Of a DNA stretch of 64,000 nt, positions 45,140-55,400 are shown one piece after another. The DNA is from Euptelea pleiosperma (lineage: Eukaryota > Streptophyta > Magnoliopsida > Ranunculales > Eupteleaceae). Numbering within the stretch: the stretch's first letter is position 1; the number at the start of each line of letters is the position of its first letter. Made by a program: the position numbers and the translations under genes. A model generated the notes under the pieces. That model was not told the origin of the DNA. It was given only the letters and a program-made list of their open reading frames with translations, and did no database searches. The stretch spans positions 36,237,109 through 36,301,108 of the forward strand of contig CM068542.1 in NCBI GenBank assembly GCA_035048495.1. Direction: 5' to 3'.

Positions 45140-46290
45140 TCGCTCGTGTGCATAAAAATTGTCCTACATCTGAGCCGTATACAAGTTACCTCGAGATTCA
45201 TAAAACTATTCCTTCATCATTAGCAAGCCGTGTAATGAATTTAACCTCTCTGTTAACTTAATCAACCATCATAGAGTTTAGTTTGACAGAGGGGAGAGTT
45301 GAATTTCTGAAGAAGATTAGCTTGGGCGAAGGAGCCTAACTACTTGGGTAAGTCTGGATGATTTCTCAAGAAAGTACAATTTTCACCTACTTGAGATGTG
45401 ACAATCTACCTACTCAATGATGAAAATAGATCTTTTCTCATGCTTGCCAAAGATGTCATACTGTAGACATGCTTGGAACGTGGGAGACATTACATACCAT
45501 ATACCAGCATGGCCTTTATAAATAGAGAACCCCTATTATTGTTTACGGGGACGAAAAATCTAGACTGAAAAGAAACTCTATATATAAGTTAACTTGTTTT
45601 TGCTTTAGCAACCGACTTCTATGTTCATCCTTATTATCAAAGTCTAATTGTCGCGCCATCTCTAGAGTGTGTAATCGTAGGTGCATGACCTTCGCTTATC
45701 TGAGAATGAATCTCAGACTGGCAAGTCATTAATTTAATTTGGTACATACGAGCATTAATTAAAATTGGTACAGAGCATATTCACAAGTTGTTGAGAAGAA
45801 TCTTTCGAGAAACTCTTTCTCGGCAAAATGAGAATAAGGAGTGAATGTCGATTGTGCCTAAAATTGACCTACATCTGAGCCATAAACATATCACCTTGAG
45901 ATTTGTAAAAGTAATTCTTCATCGTTAGCAAGTTGGATCTAAGTTGATTAAAGGCATCTTGGGCTGACTTGTTCTGTAACTTAACCTCTTCGTTGATTTT
46001 ATCAACCATCACAAAGTTTGATTTGGTGGAGGGGAAAGCCAACTTCTCGAGGGTGACTAGCTTAAGTGAAGAAGACTGACTACTCAGGTAAACCAACATG
46101 ATTTCATAGGAAGGTACAGTTCTCACTTGCTAGGGAAGGGACGTGATCTTCCTACCCAAAATGATCAACGGTGCAATACTGCATCAATGTTTGGCACGTG
46201 GGAGACATCACATACCACATACCATCAGGGCCTCTATAAATAAAAATACCTCCTCACTATATAAGGGGACAAAGAATTTAACTAAAAGAA
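45140..46290. repeat. Direct duplication of about 430 bp, each copy with a TATA box
   Basis: Copies at about 45148-45575 and 45862-46290 share CCTACATCTGAGCC, TTAGCAAG, AACCTCT.CGTT/GTTAA, ACGTGGGAGACAT.ACATACC and TATAAATA (45517 and 46236) followed by GGGGACAAAGAA-like sequence. The arrangement could be two diverged LTRs or a promoter duplication. On the minus strand the second copy encodes a Lys/Glu/Asn-rich coil-like frame (45869-46126) of unknown identity. Confidence 0.55.
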
Positions 46291-46499
46291 ACTCTTTTTT
46301 TTCTCCCTATCAGCTCACCAACTCATTCTAAACTTGAGCAACCAATTTCCATGTTCATTAAGAACAACTAGTCGGTCATTTAAGTCGAACTATTGAAGTG
46401 ATTGGTCAAATTTACCCTTTTAACCGAGATCGATCAGCCCGCACACCCCTCCAAACTAATCTTCCAAACTTGCCCCTTCAATTGCTTAACTTCAATTAT

Positions 46500-48102
46500 C
46501 TAATGTTTTTAAAAAACAGACCGACCATTGACTCGACGAATTAACTAGTTCAACTGGTTGGTCAAAACAACGGCCCGACAGGATATTTCTGATTATTTAC
46601 TAAAAGACGCTAAAATATAGATTTTTGGGTTGATACTGACCCGGATTAGTTTGGGCACCGGTTCAACTTGGCAGGTCTGATAACAATGAATCTGTTCATA
46701 TTTTACCAACAAGTGTTTTCAAAATTGTCCTTTTGAGTTGAAAACATTAAAATTTGGTCAATTATTTCTAAATGCCCCAACCTTCATTCCGTGCAACCAC
46801 ATGCCACCCATTATATAATAATAAACTCAACTACTATAAAGGCAAATGCCAAAGTGATCGAGGGATGCATTTCTCTTACCTATTAATGTCCATTAAAGTT
46901 TTCTGGATCACCACATTTTGACTTATGAAACCCATCTTTAATTAATTTTTCTGCCGCACCAAACTACTCTCCCAAACTTACCCTTTCACTTCTTATATGT
47001 TCATAACTATTTTTAAAACTACGTACCATTTGAGTTGAAACTTTAAAAAAAAAAGGTTTAAAAAGGGCCGTTATAACACTATAACGGACTGGAGCGTTAC
47101 TGTTTTTCATTATAACGCATTGTAACACTAGGGCAAAAATTGAAAATAACGGAAAAAAAAATGGCATTGGAATTCAAATTTTAAAATCTGAATTTCAGGT
47201 TTCAAAAAATGGAAAAAAACTGCCTTTTTCCACAATTTATTTTCAGAATAACGGTCATAATAATGGAAAATTATCAGAAAATAACTGCCCTTATAACGAA
47301 AATAACGGCCGGTAGTTTCTGGGCGTTTTAACGGTACATAACGTAACGTTTCTGGGCGTTTTAAAACCATGCATATGGTTGAAACTCTTTAACCGCTGGA
47401 TTCCAGAGATCCACGCAGTTGTTCCCTCTAGATCGTCAAATGGCATCAACCACATTTTTTTTTGTCCGGATTATCAATGGGAATGGGATAACATTTTCCT
47501 TTAAAAAAAACGCCCCGAATTTAACACAGGAAGACGTCGCCCCATGCCTATCGACTAGTAAAATAAGAAGCTTATATATAGTGAGTGCGTAACTCGTGCG
47601 AAGATAAACAAAAAAAGTTAGGCCCAACTGTTAACAACTAACTATATACAAACGTACGTCATGTATTATTCGACATGTGTGCATGTGATGTATTATTACT
47701 ATTATTATTATTAGCCGACATAAGTGCAAGGTCGACCCAAGTTGGCAAACCGAACCGAACACCACTACTCCGTCGTCCTTCCCCCTCCATTCTTCCCATC
47801 ATCATTAACCCTTCTCGTCACCCTCTTAACTTAATTCATCTAGTCTTTCCCCTATTGATTCTTCTTTTGATAAGCTTCCCTCCCCATTGATTCTTAATAT
47901 AAAAAACTCTAAATATATAGAGGATGGTCAATTTAAGAATTTTAAAACATCGCCCCCCGCCCCCTTCTCCCCCTTCACCCATCTCTCTCCACAGCATTAA
48001 ATTCCTCCTCAACTCCCATTGCTATTTCCACTTCTTTGGAACGTCATTGCGTAGACGGAAAGTTACTCATTTTTTCAACCCAACCCCTCCAGCACCCACC
48101 GA

Positions 48103-48143
<41 letters not shown>

Positions 48144-48240
48144 TTTCCAATCTTAGAGTTACAAAAAGATAAGGTTGAATTACCTAAGGTATATCATCCA
48201 AGATAATGAGTTTCTATAACCATCCACGTATTTAGGGCTT
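46500..48240. other. Intergenic region upstream of the ERF gene
   Basis: It contains the inverted-repeat element at 47054-47372 and fragments of other MITEs (46505-46690). A (CT)n microsatellite lies at 48116-48139. No coding exon is recognised. Confidence 0.5.
47054..47372. mobile_element. MITE-like inverted repeat with TTATAACGGCC motifs
   Basis: Left end GGTTTAAAAAGGGCCGTTAT, right end GGGCGTTTTAAAACC, and many internal AACGG/CCGTT motifs. It resembles the element at 51675-51957 and one-sided fragments at about 23585 and 10500-10640. Confidence 0.55.
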
Positions 48241-48247
48241 ACTGCAT

Positions 48248-48400
48248 CACGTGGCCATCTAGAGCCACGTGTCTAAATGGGAAATTCTTTACAAGAAAAA
48301 AAAAATACGTATCCCTTCGATATTTAATTAAGAGAGAGAGAGAGAGAGATGGAGAGAGTATGTCGGCGTATTTTGGACTGGTTAAACATGAGATCACGTG
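48248..48400. promoter_or_regulatory. Three G-box/ABRE motifs upstream of the ERF gene
   Basis: CACGTG occurs at 48248-48253 (CACGTGGC), 48266-48271 (GCCACGTG) and 48395-48400 (CACGTGGC), 360-510 bp before the ATG. CACGTGGC is the abscisic-acid response core bound by bZIP factors, and G-boxes also bind bHLH factors. Stress or ABA responsiveness is inferred. Confidence 0.6.
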
Positions 48401-48527
48401 GCAGCCAACCCTGAAGACAGAGAAGTAGCCAAGTAGACAAGGGTTGCGTGTTGGTTTATTTATGACCTTCATTTTGATGAAGAGATTGACACATAAAGCA
48501 TCACTCAGTTTATAAGTTGACCTTTCA

Positions 48528-48535
48528 TATAAATA
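48528..48535 (+). promoter_or_regulatory. Candidate TATA box of the ERF gene
   Basis: TATAAATA lies 220 bp upstream of the ATG. Transcription would start near 48565, giving a leader of about 190 bp that contains the GA repeat at 48605-48658. Confidence 0.45.
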
Positions 48536-48604
48536 TGAGATAGGATGTACAGGTGTTAACGAGACCTTCCCAAACATTCAGAACAAAATACAAGCAAAAT
48601 AAAG

Positions 48605-48642
<38 letters not shown>

Positions 48643-48658
48643 GAGAGCGCGAGATCTC
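48605..48658. repeat. (GA)n tract in the ERF 5' leader
   Basis: An interrupted GAGAGA tract with GC interruptions at about 48630 and 48648. GA tracts in plant leaders can bind BBR/BPC factors; that is inference. Confidence 0.85.
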
Positions 48659-48755
48659 CCTCTTCCCATGGTTTGCCTGGAGTTTTGAGATTATACCCAG
48701 TTGATTTTTTTTTTTTTTTTGTATCGGGTCTCTTGGGTTTTGAAGAGATTTGGGG

Positions 48756-49178
48756 ATGGAGGCGGAGTGTTGTTCGAGTGCAGAGACGCGTAGGGGGACG
48801 CAGAGAGACAAACCCTATAGGGGTATAAGGATGAGGAAGTGGGGGAAGTGGGTGGCGGAGATTAGAGAACCTAACAAGAGGTCTAGAATCTGGCTTGGTT
48901 CTTACTCCACACCCGTGGCTGCTGCACGAGCCTACGACACCGCTGTTTTCTATTTAAGAGGTCGGTCGGCCCGGCTCAACTTCCCGGAATTTGTTGTAGA
49001 AGAAGACGAGCTCCATGACATGTCTGCGGCGTCGATACGAAAGAAAGCTACGGAGGTTGGAGCCAGAGTGGACGCCCTTGAAACTGGCCACCTCGCTTCC
49101 GGACATAACTCTTGCCGGCCTACTAAGAATCCCGACTTGAACGAGAAACCCAAGCTTGAAAGCTCAGATGAGGATTGA
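48756..49178 (+). CDS. AP2/ERF transcription factor, DREB A-5 / ERF group II, with EAR motif
   Basis: Intronless, 140 residues. The AP2/ERF DNA-binding domain spans about 21-78 ([19 protein letters not shown] ... RIWLGSY ... [15 protein letters not shown] ... ARLNFPE), with WLG and RAYD in place. The [20 protein letters not shown] block with Val at the DREB-diagnostic position is typical of group II (A-5) proteins such as the ERF008-ERF011 set of Arabidopsis. DLNEKP at 127-132 fits the DLNxxP form of the EAR repression motif, so the protein is expected to repress GCC-box or DRE targets in the nucleus. The first ATG in frame at 48756 gives the expected short N-terminus MEAECCSS. Group II proteins are usually 150-200 residues, so this one is somewhat short after the AP2 domain. 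Upstream G-boxes suggest stress control. Confidence 0.92.
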   Translation: MEAECCSSAETRRGTQRDKPYRGIRMRKWGKWVAEIREPNKRSRIWLGSYSTPVAAARAYDTAVFYLRGRSARLNFPEFVVEEDELHDMSAASIRKKATEVGARVDALETGHLASGHNSCRPTKNPDLNEKPKLESSDED

Positions 49179-49184
49179 GTATCT

Positions 49185-49229
49185 TTGTGTGTGTGTGTGT
49201 GTGTGTCTCTCTCTCTCTCTCTCTCTCTC
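49185..49229. repeat. Compound (TG)n(TC)n microsatellite in ERF 3' UTR
   Basis: Eleven TG units pass directly into about eleven CT units, starting 7 bp after the stop codon. Confidence 0.9.
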
Positions 49230-49994
49230 CTTAATATATATAGATATAATTATAATCTTCTTTGTCATCTGTATCATGGTTTGCTAACATGCACCAGACA
49301 AGTATCTAACCGGCGAGGAAACGAGAAAAAAAAAACAAGAAAAATAGTGGGATTTTGGAACCAGTTTGGCGTGGAGTTCTACCCGCGCAATTCAGATAGT
49401 TGTAGAAGTTTTGTTTATATTTTGTTAAATTAATTTCTGAATGAATAGAGGAAACAGAAGGCGTTTGAGAGAGAGTGGGCGCATGGATGATGGATGAGAG
49501 CAACGTTGGCCTACCTCAATTAATCATGTCTTCTCGGTTAAAGGAAGAAGACGACGAGATAAAGAGATAAGATTTGAGTTGGGGATGTTGATAGGGTCGG
49601 GGCCGTTGATGATGATTACGTGGACACGAGCGAGAGAGAGAGAGAGAGAGAGATAGAGAGGTGTGTGGTCCTCACCAAAAGGATATGGCGTCGCAGTCAT
49701 GGATGGATGACAAGTTGTAGAACCAGAAAAAAAAAAAAAAAAAAAAAAATAGCTTTGTTGTGATAGCTTAAGAGGATGGACGATGATGAGTAGGCGGTGG
49801 TGGGTTTAATTTAGCTTTACGTTCCTTTCTTTTTTTATTTTTTATTTTATCTGTATTTGGACTTGGGACCGAAACCAGAGTTTGTGCTTTCTCTTGGTCG
49901 GTTCTTTTTTTCCTTTATTAATTAGATAAAATATCTACGCCTGCCGAACTTGAGTCCAATGAAATTTATCTTCTTTCTCTGTATATTTTTTATG

Positions 49995-50027
<33 letters not shown>

Positions 50028-50995
50028 CTGGTTCTTGAAGTTTATATTCTGCAATCCCACTTCCAGCTAAAAGGAGGATAAAAATTCGTTGATACCAATA
50101 AGATAAGATGATAAAGATTACATCTTTACAAGGCATACTGAGACAAGCGGTGCACCTGAAGCACCTCCATAGAGACCTTTTGATGGGTCCCAATTAGGGT
50201 TCCCCCACGCCAAAAAAAAACAACTAAAATGATTTATTAACGATCATCTATAGCCATTCAGGGTACAGTTCATGGTCGACAGAGCTTAAACATCTTGGTT
50301 CTTGGATTCCCACCGTATTATTATTATATATCTGTTTTTTTAAGCAAGTGGATCCCCCCCCATCATAAGTTACCAAATTATAAGGCAATTGCCGAAGTGG
50401 GCCTTTTATTTCCTTCCACCTTTTGCCCATTTCATTTTTTTTTTCCTTGGAATTTTAATGGCAGCTTCAACTTTTTTTTTTTGCCGCCCTCTAAACAATC
50501 TCCCAAGATTGCCCTTGGGGCTTAAACTTTCTTATGTGAGGCCAATCATTCATGGGTCCGTGGGTTTCAAAAGAATGGACCCCGTGGGAATGTACCAAGC
50601 GACCTGCAAAACTGCAACGGGAGTAAACTGCAGCAAAATTGTAGTGGGAAAGGAGGAACGAACTTCATAATTTGTCGACGAAACAATTAATTACATTTAT
50701 AATATTTACTAATAGTAATCTTTTGTATATTGAGCAGATAAGTCTGCCTACAGGCTACAGCTACACCCACACCTACACCCCTATTCTTACACCTAATGGT
50801 GGGACCCACATGAAGATCATGTTTGGACAATCCAACTGCAATCCAACTGCACACTGAGTTATCCATACCCTGAAGACTATCCTCACAAAACAAATTGGTC
50901 AATTTCGGCATTTCAAATCTGACTTGAATTTGAAAAACCCATACCATCCAATTACTTTTATATAGCTAATAATTTCGAAATGGACTGATTTTTAG
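49230..50995. other. Downstream of the ERF gene: simple repeats, no gene
   Basis: (GA)n at 49632-49660, poly-A at 49727-49749 and (CT)n at 50000-50027. Open frames here are short and without motifs. Nothing else is recognised. Confidence 0.6.
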
Positions 50996-51330
50996 GAGTA
51001 AAACTTTGATGACGGGGTGCAATATGAGCCACGTGGCACTTTAGAGGACTCTTGACCAATCCCTAGGTGAACCTACAAACCAAAAATCAGCCCCATTAGT
51101 GATTTCTAGGCGTTGGATTGGAATTATTTTCATGGGTTGATTTGAACCGTAGGAATTTGAGTATTTTGACCATCATTTGAGGTACAAATATCAAAAGGTT
51201 CGAAATCACTAACCAAGCTGATTATTGGTCTGTAGGTCCACCTAGGGATTGGAAAAACATCCATACGGTCAGTGTCCTCTAATAGTGTGCCACGTGGCTC
51301 ATATTGCACACTGTCATCAAAGTTTTACTC
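50996..51330. mobile_element. Mutator-type MITE with 9-bp target duplication GATTTTTAG
   Basis: The element is 335 bp with ends GAGTAAAACTTTGATGAC and GTCATCAAAGTTTTACTC and arms complementary for over 120 bp (GTGCAATATGAGCCACGTGG and its inverse; AAAATCAGCCCCATTAGTG and its inverse). GATTTTTAG flanks it at 50987-50995 and 51331-51339. It is the best-preserved member of the family found across the window. Confidence 0.92.
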
Positions 51331-51426
51331 GATTTTTAGTATGATGATCATTGTGACAAGTACAGCACAGAGTTTAATCAAATTGTACAACATGATCTAT
51401 AAATCGATCAACATCTATGGACGCAT

Positions 51427-51474
51427 AGTTACATCATCCAATGTTCACACAAAAAAAAAGTTACATCATCCAAT
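51427..51474. mobile_element. 16-bp A-tail insertion with 16-bp target duplication
   Basis: AGTTACATCATCCAAT occurs at 51427-51442 and 51459-51474 around GTTCACACAAAAAAAA. It is like the other tail-only insertions, with a different tail sequence. Confidence 0.75.
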
Positions 51475-51674
51475 TAATGTTGCTGGTTTTTGACTTCTAC
51501 TGGTCGTACAGCAAGTCTATAAATCGATGCAAGACTTGTGATGGAATTGAAGACTTTAGGTTTTCGACACCGTTGAACCTCAACAATCTCACAAATGCAT
51601 AACTCAAATCACCCCATCTAGAGGTGCCATAAGGAGCTTAAGCATCCTGTAAACCCATATTTCATCTTTGTGGC

Positions 51675-51957
51675 ATGGTTTAAAAAACGGCCGCTATAAC
51701 GGATTGGACCTCCCCATTACCTTATGTACTGTTCTGAGAAAATGTGAAAAAAAAATGCTCGTTATCTCCATTATTTTTTATTGAAAAATTGAAATTCAAT
51801 TTTAGAATTTTAGCGCCTTTTTTTTTTTTTTTTTTTGTTCTGTTATTTCCATTATTTTCTCCCCTGAGCGTTACAATTCATAAGAACGGCCGGTATAATG
51901 GAAAAAACGGTAATGCCCCAATCCATTATACTGTTATAACGGCCCCTTTTAAGCCTT
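51675..51957. mobile_element. MITE-like inverted repeat
   Basis: GGTTTAAAAAACGGCCGCTA with TAACGG at the left and GTTATAACGGCCCCTTTTAA with GCC at the right are inverse. It is the same family as 47054-47372. No target duplication was fixed. Confidence 0.6.
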
Positions 51958-52301
51958 GCTTAGTGGAATGCTAGCAAGCCAGGTTTTAACGGCACAGGGA
52001 ATTTTGATTAAAACAACTAACTTCAAGCTCCTCTTCCTAGATATTAAGTATAGCAAACCAATACATGAATTGAACACCAGAGTCAATTCAATCCAGACTG
52101 GCTTTTAGTAAGAAAAAGCTCATGTGATTGAGATTATACATAAATAGAATTCCAGAGAGGTTGGGTATATATGGTAATAGCCAAGGGGTGGAAAAACATC
52201 ACCTTTTTCTTCTCCACCAGATGCCAGTAGCAGTTGGCCCAGTAAAATACTTGGGACAACAATCTTGATGGAGGGCCAACACTTTGCAAGAAGACCTGAG
52301 A

Positions 52302-52417
52302 ATTCAATCTGCTCTTGAAAACTTTCCGTAGCTTTGAATCTATACCATCTTTTTTTTTTTTGCTAATTCAATCTGCTCTTGAAACCTTTCTGTAGCTTTG
52401 AATCTATACCATCTTTT
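52302..52417. repeat. 53-bp tandem duplication covering the CBSX1-like stop codon
   Basis: The block from AATTCAATCTGCTCTTGAAA to ATCTATACCATCTTTT occurs at about 52302-52355 and 52365-52417, differing at two or three positions and separated by a T-run and GCT. The second copy holds the final AAG ATG GTA TAG codons (minus strand), so the first copy is a duplicate of the coding end in the 3' UTR. Confidence 0.85.
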
Positions 52418-55400
52418 CAATATCACGTTTCATCTTGAGGGCTGCTCTTACAACGTTTCCCCTTGTTATGATTCCAACCTTTTGATGAAATTCAATCACA
52501 AAATACCCAAGGTAATGGAAAAAAGACCAAAAAAAAAGTCCAACGAAATAAACATAAGTATCTAGTGTGTAATTCTCACCAGCTTACCATCACTGTCCAC
52601 GACTGGAAGTCGACGGTATTTTGTTTCAAGCAATAATCTGGCATTAAAGGAAGACAATTAAAATTCAATCTTGTTCGCTTCAAAATAAATAACTTGGTGC
52701 AATGTGGAACACACAACACGGATTAGGTGTTCAGAATAAAAATATAAGTTCAAAAATAAATAAATAAAAACCTTGCAACATCTTCGAGGTTGGTAGTTTC
52801 GCGAACAACAAGGGGTGCAGGTGTCATGACATCACCAATGACTTTACCGTTGGTCTTACTAAGTAATTTCTGTATCTCATTGAATGTCTGCAAGGACTTA
52901 CCAGCATTAGTAATACCAGTAACTGGTTAAACAATTTTCCAAATGATTCAATAGTTAATCATCACAAATATTACATGAGAAAGCATTTTCAGGTTTGAAC
53001 CAAGCTAACGAATAAAGAGTGCCATCAAACGAGTCCACACGTTCTATCATCTTATCATATTTTGATCAGATCAATGAAATGTACAAAATAGGGTTTAATA
53101 AATCATATAGTTAGATTTCAACTCCATGACCCTAGGTGATGCCCCTCCATGCTTTAGTGCATTCATTATTTTACTAATTTTATGTACATAGAAAATATCA
53201 AGAGACTTACTAATTGATGAATTATGATACAGTCCATTACCAAGCTGTTAAGTATATCTAGGGTATGAGTAAATTTCAAATTCCAGCCTAAGTTTCATAT
53301 GTTGTACCAAAACGCATATCTAGCTCTCATGAGATAAAGCTGAGGGTTAGATAAATAATGCCTCCTTGTTTATTGGTACTCATAAGTAGCATCTTCATCT
53401 TTATAGCATATGATCGAAGAATACCCTCTAATAAAAATGCGAAGTATAACACTTCCTAGTAATTGACTTTGTTAACTCCGAGCTATGCACCTCAGAAAGA
53501 AAGCAACACCATAGCTGCCACTCTATGGAAGATCCAAACAAAAGAAAAAACACAAATGCTGATAAATGAATCTTGAAGCGCATCAAAATCATTCCCTAGA
53601 AACTATCCATAAGGATAGTTGACTTTCTATCATGTTCCCTAACATTACTTTGTTTACTTTAATATTCTTCTTCGTTTACTAAATCCGAAGGAGTAGATTT
53701 TGTGGCCTTCTGTAACTAAATGAATTTACGACTCCAACGTTTTTTATTTTATTTTTATAGTTATAACTCCAACTTTCCCTACTTTATTTTAAAAACACAA
53801 CTTTTTACTATTTGTCACAAGAAAACAGTAAGAGAAGTATTTCACCTACTAGTATGTGAACCTTACAAGAAACATTTCATTGAAACTAGTAAGCACTAGT
53901 AATTAACAATGAGAAACTAGTAATTGAATGAGGAACAGTTCTTACATACTTTCCAAGTGCTATCGACTTCAGGAAACATATTTGTATCAGCTCGTCCACC
54001 ACCTGATCATCAAACAGAAATTTTTTAAAAATCAAAGTATCATATAAATTCGCCATTGTTCAAATATATTAAAAGGAGATCGAGAAGATCTCGGGAAATC
54101 AGAGAGTGCATCCCCTTCTAGGGCAAGAACATCATCAAACTATAGCAGTCAGCCATTTTTACACCTCAAAGTTTCAATAATAAGTGCAGATAATAACACG
54201 TTAACTACAAACCTACAATATCTTGTCGGCTATCATATGCACACGTCACAAACAAGAGAAGAAAAACCGAACAGCGTTGAGGAGTGCAACACCTCTAGGG
54301 TGCCTAAAAATTCAATTTATGAAAATTCACGAATATCTTCATGAGTAAAATAACGTAACCCATTTTTAGTGTAAGTTGTTATGGCAAAAAATGAGCAGAC
54401 CACCAATAAATGGCTCGCAGGATGAGCACGAGCTTAAAGAATATGACACAGGTACAGTCCGCAAACCCACTAACCCTAAAAATAAAAATCTTTGATTGGG
54501 CAGTATACTGTTATTAACTTAGAAAGTGTAGTTGTATGAGAGCATCTATAGACCCACTTGGGTAAACTCGGACTGTTTTCCATCTTTACCTACACAAGTG
54601 GCTCACACAAAATGTAATGAGACTCAACGTTTGATGGATCCCAGCTAAAAGATCTCGACCAGAAACTAACCCAGCCAAACTACCATAACAATTCAATCAA
54701 CAACATTCTTTTGGATGGCCAAAAGAACAAGTATGGTAGCGTAGAAGAGCTCCTTGGAAGGAACCATTGAATGATGGGTCCCATTCCCTTGCATATGAGC
54801 CCTGCGTTCAGCTATAAGTGTTGCGGAAAACCCCCAAGTGATCCCTCGTAGAACGACAATGGCCGCCAATAAACACACGCCACAAAAGAAGAAATCAAAT
54901 AAAAAGAACACAAGCATTTACGTGGTTCGGTCGAAACCTACGTCCACGGGCGATGATGATCGGATCTTCACTATAAATCAACAAAGTACAAAGATTGTTC
55001 TCTCAATCTCTCGTACAACCTCTTACACAGGCACTCTCTAGCTCTCTCACTACAAATCCCACAGTCTTTCACAGGCTTTACAAAGTCTCTCACACTCAAT
55101 ACAATGAGCAATGGGTCACTTAAATAACCCCGAAAAACGAACTAGGGTTTCCCAAAATAGAAAAATCCAAATTAGAAATCTCCAAAAATTTCTCGGTTCG
55201 TTAGTCCAATCTATTGGAGCGAAAACCCGAACGCCTACAATTGATTGGACACAGACTCCAATCAATTGGGGTGAGCATTTCTCACCAAAATACAACGATC
55301 TCCACCTTGGTGTGAATGCGAGCCACCACCACGAGCCACTGCTCAACTGCTCCACGACCACTACTCAACTGCTCCACGAGCCACCACCACGAGCATCTAC

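Noticed and set aside
45869..46126. Coil-like 85-codon frame as a gene
   Set aside because: It lies inside a direct duplication whose other copy does not preserve the frame.
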